A stretch of DNA of 64,000 nucleotides from Paenalicyclobacillus macrosporangiidus (GCF_900116805.1 NZ_FPBV01000001.1:62001-126000); one strand, 5' to 3'; counted from the stretch's first letter, positions 33,637 to 43,649 are shown. Made by a program: numbers and translations. The notes: generated by a model not told the origin, from the letters alone.

Positions 33637-34062
33637 ATGAAAAAGATTGTGCTGGCGACCGATGGATCCCCGTCCGCACACAAGGCGGCAGACATGGTCA
33701 ACCACCTGTGCAGTGCCTGGCCGGATACGGAGGTCGTCGCCGTCTACGTGTCACCGGAGTTGCCGTATCCGTACGCCATGTCGCTGGAGGACTACCGCCG
33801 CGAGGAGAACCTGTACGCGCTCGACGTGCGGCAGGACCTGATGCAACACCTCACGCCGGCGGTGCGGCCGTCCGTCACGTTCCGCCACATGTTCGGGGAT
33901 CCGTGCCGCTGCATCTGTGAGGTGGCAGAAGAGGAGACGGCGGACGTCGTGGTGATGGGATCCAACGGCAAGGGGGTACTGGATCGCCTGCTGATGGGCA
34001 GTGTCAGCCGCGGCGTGGTCGACCGATCCAAGGTGCCCGTGCTGGTGGTCCGCGCCAGTTGA
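33637..34062 (+). CDS. universal stress protein (UspA family)
   Basis: Small cytosolic protein of 141 residues. The nucleotide-binding pattern is intact: ATDGS near the N-terminus and MGSNGKG with GSVSRGVVDRSKVPVLVV at the end, so it is probably of the ATP-binding type. ATG 33637 has AAAGGAGGGTG. It is the first gene before fixABCX, 14 bases from fixA. A paralogue lies at 39496. Confidence 0.92.
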   Translation: MKKIVLATDGSPSAHKAADMVNHLCSAWPDTEVVAVYVSPELPYPYAMSLEDYRREENLYALDVRQDLMQHLTPAVRPSVTFRHMFGDPCRCICEVAEEETADVVVMGSNGKGVLDRLLMGSVSRGVVDRSKVPVLVVRAS

Positions 34063-34076
34063 GAGGAGGACGCACG

Positions 34077-34901
34077 ATGCTGCACATGGTGGTCTGCATC
34101 AAGCAGGTGCCAGACAGCCGCGAGATCCGGATTGATCCCAAGACGAATACGCTGATTCGCCAAGGCGTCCCCGCCATCGTCAATCCGTACGATTTGAACG
34201 GTGTCGAAGCGGCCTTGCAGATTAAGGAACAGGTCGGCGGACGGGTCACCGTCATCACCATGGGTCCGCCTTCGGCGGACAAGGCGTTGAAATCGTGCGT
34301 GGCGATGGGGGCGGACGAAGGGATCCTGATCAGCGATCGCGCTTTCGCCGGCGCCGATACGCTGGCCACCTCCTACGTGTTGGCGAAAGCGATTGAGAAG
34401 GCCGGAGCGCTGTGGGGGGCACCGGGCATCGTCTTCTGCGGCAAGCAGACCCTGGACGGGGACACCGGTCAGGTGGGGCCGGGCATCGCCTGCCGTCTCG
34501 ACTACGAACAGTTGACGTACGTCGAACACATCGAATCGGTGGACGTGGAGCGCGGCGTGGTGGTGGTGCATCGCCATCTGGAGGACGGGGTGGAGCGCAT
34601 CCGGGCGCCGTTGCCGGTGTTGATCACGGTGGTGTCCGAGATCAACAAACCGCGCCGCGCTAGCCTGCCAGGCCTGCTGCGCGCGCAAGCCTACCAGCCC
34701 ATCGTGTGGTCGACCGCAGATTTTGAGGATCTCGACCGCAGCAAGATTGGCCTGCGCGGGTCGCCCACCATCGTGTCGAAGACGTGGGTGCCCGAACCCC
34801 GGCAGGTGGATACCGAATTTTTGCGCGGCACACCCGCGGAGGTCGCGGGTCGGCTCACCCCGGTGCTGTTGGAACGCCTGCGCATGACCCAGGGCGCCTG
34901 A
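34077..34901 (+). CDS. fixA: electron transfer flavoprotein beta subunit, FixA type
   Basis: ETF beta subunit of 274 residues that binds NADH-side flavin/AMP in the FixAB flavoprotein. Typical parts are CIKQVPDSREIRID, NPYDLNGVEAAL and FCGKQTLDGDTGQVGPGIA. It is identified as FixA rather than fatty-acid ETF by the neighbouring fixC and fixX. ATG 34077 with GAGAGGAGG upstream. Confidence 0.93.
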   Translation: MLHMVVCIKQVPDSREIRIDPKTNTLIRQGVPAIVNPYDLNGVEAALQIKEQVGGRVTVITMGPPSADKALKSCVAMGADEGILISDRAFAGADTLATSYVLAKAIEKAGALWGAPGIVFCGKQTLDGDTGQVGPGIACRLDYEQLTYVEHIESVDVERGVVVVHRHLEDGVERIRAPLPVLITVVSEINKPRRASLPGLLRAQAYQPIVWSTADFEDLDRSKIGLRGSPTIVSKTWVPEPRQVDTEFLRGTPAEVAGRLTPVLLERLRMTQGA

Positions 34902-34915
34902 AGGAGGGATGGCAG

Positions 34916-35986
34916 ATGGCAGAGACCAAACGAAAGCCGGCGGTCGGGCTGCAACCCGAGGGGGACGTGGACTGGTCGGCGTACCGCGGGGTCATGGTGG
35001 TCTTGGAACAGCGCCGCGGCAAGGTGGCCAAAGTGTCGTGGCAGCTGCTCGGGGAGTCGAGGAGGCTGGCGGACAAGTTGGACGCTCCGCTGATGGCGCT
35101 GGTCATCGGGCACGACGTCGAGGATATCGCCCGTCAGGCCATCGGGTACGGGGCGGAGCGCGTCTACCTGTGCGACGCGCCGGAGCTGGCCGACTACCGC
35201 ACGCGCCCGTACAGCCGAGTGTGCCTGCACGTCATTCGCACCGTAAAACCGGAGATCGTCCTGTTCGGGGCCACCTATACGGGGCGCGATCTCGCCGGCG
35301 CCATCGCGACGCACCTTCCGACCGGGCTGACGGCGGACTGCACCCAACTGGACGTGGACGACAACCGGCTCCTTTTGGCCAGCCGCCCGGCCTTCTCCGA
35401 GAAGATGGTGGCGACCATCCTGTGCAAGCAGTTCAAGCCCCAGATGGCGACGGTCCGCCCCGGGGTGTTTCAGGCCCTCCCCTTCGACGAACGGCGGATG
35501 GGAGAGATCATCCGCGTGACGCCCCCGCTGGATCCGGGCAGCATCCGGACCGAGGTGCTGGGGTTTGTCGAAGCTGTCAACCGGGTCAACCTGGAGGACG
35601 CCGATGTCATCGTCGCCGGCGGTCGGGGCGTGGGCGGCAAGGCCGGGTTCGAGTTGCTCGCGCAGCTCGCGGCAGCGCTGGGTGGCCAGGTCGGCGCCTC
35701 CCGCGCCGCGGTGGACCTGGGTTGGATCAGCCACGACCACCAGGTCGGCCAAACCGGCACCACGGTTCGGCCCAAGGTCTACATCGCCGCCGGGATCTCC
35801 GGCGCCGTACAGCACGTCGTCGGGATGCAGAACGCGGAGTTGATTGTCAGTGTCAACAAGGACCCGGATGCGCCGATCCACCAGATCGCCCATTATGCCA
35901 TCGTCGGCGATCTGTTTGAGGTGATTCCGGCGTTGACCGAAGCCGTGCGAGCGGCCCGGACGAAGGAACACGTCCCGGTCGTGTGA
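34916..35986 (+). CDS. fixB: electron transfer flavoprotein alpha subunit, FixB type
   Basis: ETF alpha subunit of 356 residues. The C-terminal FAD domain has GGRGVGGKAGFELL, the signature region SHDHQVGQTGTTVRPKVYIAAGISGA and SVNKDPDAPI. It starts at ATG 34916 with AAGGAGGG overlapping the fixA stop. Partner of FixA. Confidence 0.94.
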   Translation: MAETKRKPAVGLQPEGDVDWSAYRGVMVVLEQRRGKVAKVSWQLLGESRRLADKLDAPLMALVIGHDVEDIARQAIGYGAERVYLCDAPELADYRTRPYSRVCLHVIRTVKPEIVLFGATYTGRDLAGAIATHLPTGLTADCTQLDVDDNRLLLASRPAFSEKMVATILCKQFKPQMATVRPGVFQALPFDERRMGEIIRVTPPLDPGSIRTEVLGFVEAVNRVNLEDADVIVAGGRGVGGKAGFELLAQLAAALGGQVGASRAAVDLGWISHDHQVGQTGTTVRPKVYIAAGISGAVQHVVGMQNAELIVSVNKDPDAPIHQIAHYAIVGDLFEVIPALTEAVRAARTKEHVPVV

Positions 35987-36001
35987 GGGGAGGGGATGCG
36001 C

Positions 36002-37306
36002 GTGAGTGCACCGCGATTCGACGCCATTGTCGTCGGCGCCGGACCTGCCGGCAGCGTCGCCGCTTACACCATGGCCAGCCAAGGCATGCGCGTCGCGTTG
36101 ATTGAACGGGGGGAGTTTCCGGGCGCCAAGAACGTGTTTGGAGGCGTCCTGTATCGCAAACCGCTGGAAGACATCCTTCCGGAGTTTTGGAAAGAGGCGC
36201 CCTTGGAGCGCAAGGTCGTGGAGCAACGCCTGTGGGTGCTCGGGAAAGACAGCGTCGTGAGCCTGGGGTACCGGTCGGCGCGGTTCAAGGAACCGCCCAA
36301 CGCGTGGACGGGACAGCGCGCCAAGTTCGACGCCTGGCTGGCCGGCAAGGCGGAGCGCGCGGGCGCCATCCCCATCTATGAAACGGTCGCCACGAGCCTC
36401 ATCCGTGACGGGGACAAGGTGGTGGGCGTCCAGACGGACCGGGAGGAGGGCGATCTCTACGCGTCTGTGGTCATCATCGCCGACGGGGTCAACTCCCTTC
36501 TCGCCAAATCGTTAGGGGTGCACCGGGAGTGGAAACCGGACCAGGTGTCCTTGGCGGTGAAGGAGGTGCTCGCCCTTCCCAAAGACGTCATTCAAGAGCG
36601 GTTCGGTGTGGAAGAGGGCGAGGGGGTGACCATCGAGCTGATTGGCGAGACCTGCGGCATGGCCGGACTCGGGTTCCTCTACACCAATCAAGATACGCTC
36701 TCCATCGGAGTCGGCGTCATGGTGAGCGACCTGCAGAAGAAGAAGGTCAAACCGTACCAGGTGCTCGATAGCATCAAGCAGCATCCCGAGATACAGCGTC
36801 TCATCGCCGGGGGAGAGACGAAGGAGTATGCGGCGCACCTCATCCCGGAAGGCGGATTCGACGCCATGCCGCCTCTGTCAGGGGACGGCTGGATGATCTG
36901 CGGTGACGCGGCGCAGATGGTCAACGCCGCGCACCGGGAGGGGACGGACCTGGCGATGTTGTCCGGCCGCCTGGCGGGAGAGACCGCGGTGGCCTGCCAC
37001 GCCACAGGCGATTGGTCCGCCGGGGGCCTCGGAGCCTACACCCAGGCGGTGAAGGAATCCATCATCCATCGCGATTTGAAAAAATACCGCGGCCTGCACA
37101 GCCTGCTGTCGGGACCTCAGGCGGAGTTGCTGTTCGGTGCGCTGCCGCAGGCGCTGAACGACGCCGCGTACGAGATGCTGTCGGTGGACGGGGAGAGCAA
37201 GCGGGACAAACAAAAACGCGCCGCTGCGCTGTTGCGCGAGGCGGCCGGAGGAACGGCCGGGCTCATCGGCATCGGCTGGCGGGGATGGAGGGCGATGAAC
37301 GGATGA
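36002..37306 (+). CDS. fixC: FixC, ETF-quinone oxidoreductase-type flavoprotein
   Basis: FAD-dependent dehydrogenase of 434 residues that passes one electron stream from FixAB to quinone. The FAD Rossmann motif VVGAGPAGSVAAY is at the N-terminus and ICGDAAQMVNAAHREGTDLAM toward the C-terminus. GTG 36002 is 7 bases after GGGGAGGGG; ATG 35996 is too close to that site. The stop overlaps the fixX ATG. Confidence 0.94.
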   Translation: MSAPRFDAIVVGAGPAGSVAAYTMASQGMRVALIERGEFPGAKNVFGGVLYRKPLEDILPEFWKEAPLERKVVEQRLWVLGKDSVVSLGYRSARFKEPPNAWTGQRAKFDAWLAGKAERAGAIPIYETVATSLIRDGDKVVGVQTDREEGDLYASVVIIADGVNSLLAKSLGVHREWKPDQVSLAVKEVLALPKDVIQERFGVEEGEGVTIELIGETCGMAGLGFLYTNQDTLSIGVGVMVSDLQKKKVKPYQVLDSIKQHPEIQRLIAGGETKEYAAHLIPEGGFDAMPPLSGDGWMICGDAAQMVNAAHREGTDLAMLSGRLAGETAVACHATGDWSAGGLGAYTQAVKESIIHRDLKKYRGLHSLLSGPQAELLFGALPQALNDAAYEMLSVDGESKRDKQKRAAALLREAAGGTAGLIGIGWRGWRAMNG

Positions 37307-37581
37307 GTATCGAGAATCGTCTGTACGCGGTTCGCTACCGGGTCGATGACAAGAGCCACCTGACCATCCGCGACCAGGCCGTTTGTCAGACGTGCCCGAC
37401 CAGGGCGTGCGAGTGGTTTTGTCCCGCGGATGTGTACGCGTGGGACGAGGGCGAGGGGCGCATTCTCGTCGCCTATGAGAACTGCCTCGAGTGCGGGACG
37501 TGCCGCATCGCCTGCGCCGAGCACAACATCGAGTGGACGTATCCGACAGGCGGCTATGGCATCGCCTACAAGTTTGGTTGA
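37303..37581 (+). CDS. fixX: FixX ferredoxin-like protein
   Basis: Ferredoxin-like partner of FixC (92 residues) with cysteines in CQTCPTRACEWFCP and CLECGTCRIAC. It overlaps fixC by 4 bases. In characterised FixABCX complexes NADH electrons are bifurcated to quinone and ferredoxin/flavodoxin. Confidence 0.93.
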   Translation: MSIENRLYAVRYRVDDKSHLTIRDQAVCQTCPTRACEWFCPADVYAWDEGEGRILVAYENCLECGTCRIACAEHNIEWTYPTGGYGIAYKFG

Positions 37582-37595
37582 TGGGAGGGGTTCCT

Positions 37596-37994
37596 GTGTT
37601 GTCCCGCCGTTCTCCAACTCCCGAATCCAAGGGTGTCCGGTTCCCCGCGCGGATCGAGTTTTCGAGCATCGATCACTTCATCGACGACGTGCGGCGGGAA
37701 GGGATTCGGCGCGTGCACCTCGACCTGTTCGAGGATGCGCGGCAGAGCGAATTGTCGTTCGTGTATTACGTCGGGCTGGACTGCGTGGTGACCGCGCGCG
37801 ATCCCGCCGGAGACACCACCTATGAGTATATCCACCGGGTCTCTGTGGTGACGGAGACGGAACCGCACTGCACGGACCCCAACGCGATGGAGCTGGCGCG
37901 CAAACGCCTGGCGGAGCTGGAGGAGACCCTGCGTGCCGCGGGGTTCGATGTCCGGCACGGCCGCGTCGCGGAACCACGGCTGAATACACAGTGA
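37596..37994 (+). CDS. hypothetical protein at the end of the fix operon
   Basis: Unrecognised soluble protein of 132 residues without cysteine clusters or membrane segments except for one Cys pair of no clear pattern. It starts at GTG 37596, 5 bases after GGGAGGGG (TTG 37599 is an alternative), 14 bases from fixX, so it is probably the last gene of usp-fixABCX. The stop codon lies inside the first copy of a 17-base tandem duplication. Confidence 0.7.
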   Translation: MLSRRSPTPESKGVRFPARIEFSSIDHFIDDVRREGIRRVHLDLFEDARQSELSFVYYVGLDCVVTARDPAGDTTYEYIHRVSVVTETEPHCTDPNAMELARKRLAELEETLRAAGFDVRHGRVAEPRLNTQ

Positions 37995-38011
37995 GGCTGA
38001 ATACACAGTGA
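37978..38011. repeat. 17-base perfect tandem duplication across a stop codon
   Basis: GGCTGAATACACAGTGA occurs twice in a row (37978-37994, 37995-38011). The final TGA of the first copy is the stop codon of the preceding gene. Confidence 0.9.
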
Positions 38012-38061
38012 CGTGGGCGTCCGTCCCACCGTGACGTGTCGACCCGTCACAGAAGGATATG

Positions 38062-38093
38062 CCCGCCCGTCCGGCGGCCGCCGGACGGGCGGG
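38062..38093. terminator. 32-bp perfect GC palindrome after the fix operon
   Basis: The 16-base arms 38062-38077 and 38078-38093 are exact reverse complements. As RNA it would fold into a strong hairpin with a small loop. It has no T-run, so termination is presumed only from position, between the fix operon and the next gene. Confidence 0.5.
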
Positions 38094-38120
38094 GACCGGG
38101 GAGCCTGGAGGTGATGTACG

Positions 38121-38498
38121 GTGCGTGAACACCATCGAGCGGACGCAGGGCAGGAGACCCGGCCGGTGCGGCATTTTGTGCGGCACGGCCGGGTGATGTG
38201 CCCGCGCCGCGGACTGATTGACGTAGACGTGTGCTTCTACTGTTCGTATCTGCATCAGGTGGAGCTGGACAAACCGGGACCGTTCATCACGTGCACCGCG
38301 CCGCCCCCGGCCACGGAAGCGGAGCGTGTGGCGTATGAACGCCTCGGCATCCTCGAGTTGGCGGAAGCCATCGGAAATGTCAGCGAGGCGTGCCGGGAGC
38401 GCGGGATCTCGCGCAAGTGGTTCTACCAACTCAAACACCGGTTTGAGCAGGAGGGATTGCAGGGGTTGGCGGGGCGCAGCCGGCGACCGAAGAAATAG
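38121..38498 (+). CDS. small HTH protein with a cysteine-rich N-terminal half
   Basis: Unrecognised protein of 125 residues. The N-terminal half has a cysteine set (MCPRRGLIDVDVCFYCSYL) that could bind a metal. The C-terminal half is a helix-turn-helix (LAEAIGNVSEACRERGISRKWFYQLKHRF) of the kind seen in transposase/integrase-type DNA-binding domains. GTG 38121 has TGGAGGTGATG upstream. It may be a regulator or a domesticated transposase HTH; no catalytic transposase domain is present. Confidence 0.7.
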   Translation: MREHHRADAGQETRPVRHFVRHGRVMCPRRGLIDVDVCFYCSYLHQVELDKPGPFITCTAPPPATEAERVAYERLGILELAEAIGNVSEACRERGISRKWFYQLKHRFEQEGLQGLAGRSRRPKK

Positions 38499-38577
38499 GC
38501 GAACCAACCGGCATCGGCGGCTTCCGGTTCGGTCAGGGGTCTTTCCGCGCGCCACGCCGCCGATGGTTCCGCACGGT

Positions 38578-38835
38578 TTACGCTTTCGAATCCGGACCGG
38601 ATGTGTTCCAACACGAATCTTCCGGCCGCAACCGCCATGCAGGCCGGGAGAGATCGGCGTCCGCCAGGGACTGTGCCAAGCGCTTGCGCGCATCGGACCC
38701 AAACTCTTCCTCGTACCGGGCCAGCAGGGCCAGAACCGCGAACTCGAACAAGCGAGGCCGCGTGAGATCGGTCTTTGCGGTGACAGAGAGGGTCACCTCG
38801 TCTGTGCCGAGCAGAACGTGCTCGCGCCGCCGCAT
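38578..38835 (-). CDS. small hypothetical protein
   Basis: Possible 85-residue protein; the stretch SVTAKTDLTRPRLFEFAVLALLARYEEEFG looks protein-like and its codons end mostly in G/C. The ATG at 38835 has AAGAAGGTG upstream. It lies just downstream of the HesB-like gene on the same strand. The C-terminal 15 residues look less natural. No family recognised. Confidence 0.5.
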   Translation of the reverse strand: MRRREHVLLGTDEVTLSVTAKTDLTRPRLFEFAVLALLARYEEEFGSDARKRLAQSLADADLSRPAWRLRPEDSCWNTSGPDSKA

Positions 38836-38883
38836 CGGGACACCTTCTTTCCTGTGCGGTGCCTGCCCCGTCGCGCGAACGTG

Positions 38884-39210
38884 TCACAGCGCGCGATGGT
38901 CCCCGTGGGCTTGTGCAGGGACGGCTTGGGGCACCGCTTCGTCGAGGACCGGATCGTACTGGATGTACAGGTCCATGCCATCAAAATACCACAGATCCGC
39001 CTCGTGGACGCAGATCCGCACGCCGTGGTGCTCTTCGGCCACGACCGGGCCTGCCGGCACTTCCTTGCTCATTCCGAGCGAGAATCCAGGGTGAATGTCA
39101 GATTGGCCTCCGTAGCGGGCAAATACGCGCACCGCGTCGTTTGGTCCCAAATTCAGTTCACGCTTCAGCCACTGGGCGGCCTCCGCTGAAACCATCATCC
39201 TCACGGCCAT
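38884..39210 (-). CDS. HesB/YneR-like protein
   Basis: Protein of 108 residues of the HesB-like fold, closest in pattern to Bacillus YneR: VRVFARYGGQSDIHPGFSLGMSKE and DLWYFDGMDLYIQYD. It has a single Cys (in VRICVHE), not the three-Cys pattern of A-type Fe-S carriers, so a true Fe-S transfer role is doubtful. ATG 39210 with GAGAGGGGATGG upstream. Confidence 0.85.
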   Translation of the reverse strand: MAVRMMVSAEAAQWLKRELNLGPNDAVRVFARYGGQSDIHPGFSLGMSKEVPAGPVVAEEHHGVRICVHEADLWYFDGMDLYIQYDPVLDEAVPQAVPAQAHGDHRAL

Positions 39211-39495
39211 CCATCCCCTCTCGTCTGGCGGCGGGACACCCGCCCGATGACCAAGTTCAAGCGGGCCCCACTCCCATTATCGCCGCCGGCGCGGAGAAAG
39301 GTATCGTCCATTTGGATCATGCCACGGTCCTCTGTTCGGACCTGCCCGACCCTTCCGCACGGTTCACGAAAATGAGTGCTTTTTGCGCATGTGTCCAGCG
39401 TCCCGAATGCGATACGATGGAGTCGCCAAGGGAAGGACCGCTGAAAACGGGTGGGTTTCGGGCACCGGCCCATCCTTTAAGGAGGAGGAGCAAGC

Positions 39496-39915
39496 GTGAA
39501 AAAGGTGTTGTTTGCGACGGACGGATCGGCCCCTTCGGAAAAGGCGGGGCGCGTGGTGCGGTCGCTGCTCGATGCCAGGCCGGACGTGGAGGTCGTGATC
39601 CTGTATGTGACCCCCATTCCGCCGTACCCGGCAGAAACGATGGTCACGGAGGCGGTGTTCCGGGCGGAGGAGGAGTTCGCGCGGGAACTCGAAGCGACCA
39701 GCCGGTCCTGGTTTGCGGGGTATGAGGATCGCATCCGTTTTCGCAACCTCCGGGGTGTCCCCGTGCGCGTCATCTGCGATCTCGCGGAAGCAGAGGGGGT
39801 CGACCTGATTGTCGTGGGCCGGCGCGGACGCGGCGCCCTCAATCACCTGTTGATGGGCAGCGTCAGCCAAGGGGTTTTGGACCACGCGAAGGTACCGGTC
39901 TTGGTGGTGCCCTGA
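39496..39915 (+). CDS. universal stress protein (UspA family), second copy
   Basis: Protein of 139 residues with ATDGSAPSEKA at the start and VGRRGRG with HLLMGSVSQGVLDHAKVPVLVV at the end, so probably ATP-binding. GTG 39496 has AAGGAGGAGGAG upstream. Monocistronic; the 285 bases upstream contain no gene I could support. Paralogue of the gene at 33637. Confidence 0.92.
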   Translation: MKKVLFATDGSAPSEKAGRVVRSLLDARPDVEVVILYVTPIPPYPAETMVTEAVFRAEEEFARELEATSRSWFAGYEDRIRFRNLRGVPVRVICDLAEAEGVDLIVVGRRGRGALNHLLMGSVSQGVLDHAKVPVLVVP

Positions 39916-39958
39916 CGGGTTTGCCGCAACGTCGTATGCACTTTCCCCCACGCGCGGG

Positions 39959-39964
39959 TATAAT
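39959..39964 (+). promoter_or_regulatory. TATAAT -10 element upstream of ktrB
   Basis: A perfect TATAAT stands out in GC-rich sequence, 63 bases before the ktrB start. The -35 region (ATGCAC at 39936-39941) is poor. Confidence 0.45.
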
Positions 39965-40026
39965 GAGGTCTGTATCCCGGCGTGTGCCGGTGGAACCGCC
40001 CTGCATACGGAGGCTGGCTCGCTACG

Positions 40027-41346
40027 GTGAACAAGCATTCGTCAGGACTCAGCCCTGCCCGGAAGATTGCGCTCGGCTATGCGGCGCTGGCCGTGGCAGG
40101 TTCTCTTTTGTTGATGATGCCGTGGTGTCGGCGCGTACCCGTGCATTACACGGACGCGCTGTTCACCGCGGCGAGCGCAAGCTATGTCACCGGGCTGACC
40201 ACCGTCACTCCGGCGACGACGTGGACGCCCCTGGGGGCGGTGGTCATCGCGCTGCTCATCCAAATCGGCGGGGCGGGCATCACGTTCGTCACGACCCTGG
40301 TGTATTTGGCCCTGGGCCGCAAGATCAACCTGGGAGAACGGAAATTCATCGCGGAGGACAAAAACTTCGGGGTGCACGGGATCGTGCGGCTCATCAAGAG
40401 CGTGCTTCACTTCAGCCTGGCAATTGAAGGGATGGCGGCTGTGGTGTTCGCGCTCTATTTTCACTTTCACTACGGATATCCCTGGGTGCGCGCGGCGGGA
40501 TTCGCGGCGTTTCACGCCATCTCGGCGTTCAACAACGCCGGGTTTGACCTGTGGGGAAGTTCCCTCGACGGGTTTCAGACGGACGCGGTGGTGCTCTTGC
40601 TCACCAGCGTCCTCATCATCCTCGGCGGGTTGGGCTTCGTGGTCCTGGCGGAGCTGTACTCGTATCGCCGCCACAGGACGCTGACCTTGCACACGCGCAT
40701 CGTGCTGTCGGTGACCACGGTCCTGCTGTTGTCCGGGACGGCGCTGACCTTGTTGTTTGAAGCCGGCCACTCCATGGCCCATCTGAGCTGGCCATACAAG
40801 GTGCTCAATGCGTGGTTCTCGTCCGTCACATTGCGCACCTGCGGTTTCGAATCGGTGCCCATCGGCCACATGCGCGACGTGACCTGGTTCGTTTTCGTCC
40901 TGTACATGTTTATCGGTGCGTCGCCGGGATCGACCGGAGGCGGCATCAAGACGACCACCACGTACACCATGGTTAAGGCCGCCCTGGCGACCATCCGCGG
41001 CCGGGCGGACATCGTCGCCTGGGAGCGGACCATTCCGTGGGATATCGCCATCAAGTCGTTGGTGATCTTCATGCTGTCGCTGGGCGTGGTCATAGCCGGG
41101 ACGCTGGTGGCGGCCGTGTTCGAGCCGAACATCGAGTTCATCCGGCTCCTGTTTGAGGTGGTCTCGGCGTTTGGGACGGTGGGGCTGACCACCGGGATCA
41201 CCGGCGTCATCGGCGAACCGATGAAGTGGGTCCTGATAGTGACCATGTACATCGGGCGCATCGGGATTTTGACCTTCCTCGTCAGCTTGTCGGAACGCGT
41301 GCGTTCGCACGCGCGCTATGTCGAGGAGCGAATTCTGATTGGATAG
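40027..41346 (+). CDS. ktrB: K+ transporter membrane subunit, KtrB/TrkH family
   Basis: K+ uptake channel-like subunit of 439 residues with four repeated M1-P-M2 units. Filter glycine regions are visible: SYVTGLT, AFNNAGFD, RTCGFES and AFGTVGLTTG, and SPGSTGGGIKT follows the third unit as in KtrB. GTG 40027 is the start; its ribosome site (GGAGGCTGG) is rather distant. The regulatory RCK subunit follows 12 bases later. Confidence 0.92.
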   Translation: MNKHSSGLSPARKIALGYAALAVAGSLLLMMPWCRRVPVHYTDALFTAASASYVTGLTTVTPATTWTPLGAVVIALLIQIGGAGITFVTTLVYLALGRKINLGERKFIAEDKNFGVHGIVRLIKSVLHFSLAIEGMAAVVFALYFHFHYGYPWVRAAGFAAFHAISAFNNAGFDLWGSSLDGFQTDAVVLLLTSVLIILGGLGFVVLAELYSYRRHRTLTLHTRIVLSVTTVLLLSGTALTLLFEAGHSMAHLSWPYKVLNAWFSSVTLRTCGFESVPIGHMRDVTWFVFVLYMFIGASPGSTGGGIKTTTTYTMVKAALATIRGRADIVAWERTIPWDIAIKSLVIFMLSLGVVIAGTLVAAVFEPNIEFIRLLFEVVSAFGTVGLTTGITGVIGEPMKWVLIVTMYIGRIGILTFLVSLSERVRSHARYVEERILIG

Positions 41347-41358
41347 AGGGATGACAGC

Positions 41359-42021
41359 GTGGCACGCAAAATGAAGACCATCGGCATCATCGGCGCGGGG
41401 CGGTTTGGGACCGGCGCGGCCAGGGAATTGATCCGATTGGGACATGAGGTGTTGGTGGTCGACCGGGATCCCGACGCGCTGGATCCGCTGGCTGAAATGT
41501 GTCACACCGCCATCGGCAACGCGGAGAGCATGGAGTTTCTGGTGGAGGTCGGATTCAAGGACGTGGACGCGGCCATCGTCGCCATCGGCGACGATCAGAC
41601 CGCATCCAACTACGCCACCATCAACTGCAAAGACCTCGGGCTGTACGTGGTGGCGAAGGCCACGAATGTCACTCACGGCAAGATCCTGGAGCGTCTCGGC
41701 GCGGATCGGGTGATGTACCCCGAATACGATTCAGGCATCCGTTTGGCGCGGTTGCTGACGCGTTCGAGCATCCTGGAGATGGTGGAGCTGTACGAGGAGA
41801 TCTTCACCATGGAGTTGCAGGCGGGGCCGCAGATGATCAACCATACCTTGGCAGAGCTGAACCTGACGGGGCGCTTTGGTGTGCAGGTGGTCCTGATTGT
41901 GCGCGGCAAGCACAAACTGTTCCCCGTCTCCGCTCAAGACCGCGTCCTCGAAGGCGACAAGCTGATGTGCATTGGAACATCGGACTCACTCAACCAGTTG
42001 GCGCGCCGGTACCAAAAGTGA
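41359..42021 (+). CDS. ktrA: K+ uptake regulatory RCK subunit, KtrA/TrkA family
   Basis: Cytosolic gating subunit of 220 residues. RCK_N Rossmann domain with GIIGAGRFGTGAARELIRLGHEV and Asp at the end of strand 2 (VVDRD), then RCK_C (about residues 140-220). Such rings bind ATP/ADP or NAD, and RCK_C can bind c-di-AMP. GTG start with AGAGGGATG upstream; cotranscribed with ktrB. Confidence 0.92.
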   Translation: MARKMKTIGIIGAGRFGTGAARELIRLGHEVLVVDRDPDALDPLAEMCHTAIGNAESMEFLVEVGFKDVDAAIVAIGDDQTASNYATINCKDLGLYVVAKATNVTHGKILERLGADRVMYPEYDSGIRLARLLTRSSILEMVELYEEIFTMELQAGPQMINHTLAELNLTGRFGVQVVLIVRGKHKLFPVSAQDRVLEGDKLMCIGTSDSLNQLARRYQK

Positions 42022-42029
42022 CGCTGCGG

Positions 42030-42067
42030 GCGCACGGGTGCCCGCCTGCGCGAGGGTGCCCGTGCGC
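42030..42067 (+). repeat. hairpin after ktrA
   Basis: GCGCACGGG (42030-42038) pairs with CCCGTGCGC (42059-42067), and the loop contains a related GGGTGCCC repeat. No T-run. It may end the ktr transcript. Confidence 0.45.
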
Positions 42068-42078
42068 AGCTCGCAACT

Positions 42079-42084
42079 TATAAT
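42079..42084 (+). promoter_or_regulatory. TATAAT -10 element upstream of gdhA
   Basis: Perfect TATAAT, 89 bases before the gdhA start, without a recognisable -35 element at 16-18 bases upstream. Confidence 0.4.
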
Positions 42085-42157
42085 GACATAAAATTGACGC
42101 AATTTGCTCCAGGAGGAGATGGGGGATCTGTCGTATCATCGCAGTAAATTCGTTTGA

Positions 42158-43552
<1,395 letters not shown>

Positions 43553-43621
43553 GCTTCTAAGTCTCCGCTCCGATTGCCGGCCAGGGGACGGCCACGCGGA
43601 ACCCGGCCCGTGGCGCACCAT

Positions 43622-43649
43622 TTGCATTCCCTCGCAACATTGGTAAAAT
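43622..43649 (+). promoter_or_regulatory. candidate promoter of the HelD gene
   Basis: TTGCAT (43622-43627), a 16-base spacer and TAAAAT (43644-43649), in an AT-rich pocket. Confidence 0.5.

Noticed and set aside
34077-35986. Housekeeping ETF for fatty-acid oxidation
   Set aside because: The immediate fixC and fixX genes and tight coupling identify a FixAB pair.
39330-39346. GGTCC/GGACC inverted repeat upstream of the second universal stress protein as another 7-2-7 site
   Set aside because: The arms are separated by seven bases, not the four of the consensus, so it does not fit the motif.
39201-39473. Minus-strand frame of 90 codons upstream of the second universal stress protein
   Set aside because: No ribosome site and composition typical of non-coding GC-rich DNA; it also overlaps the start of the HesB-like gene.
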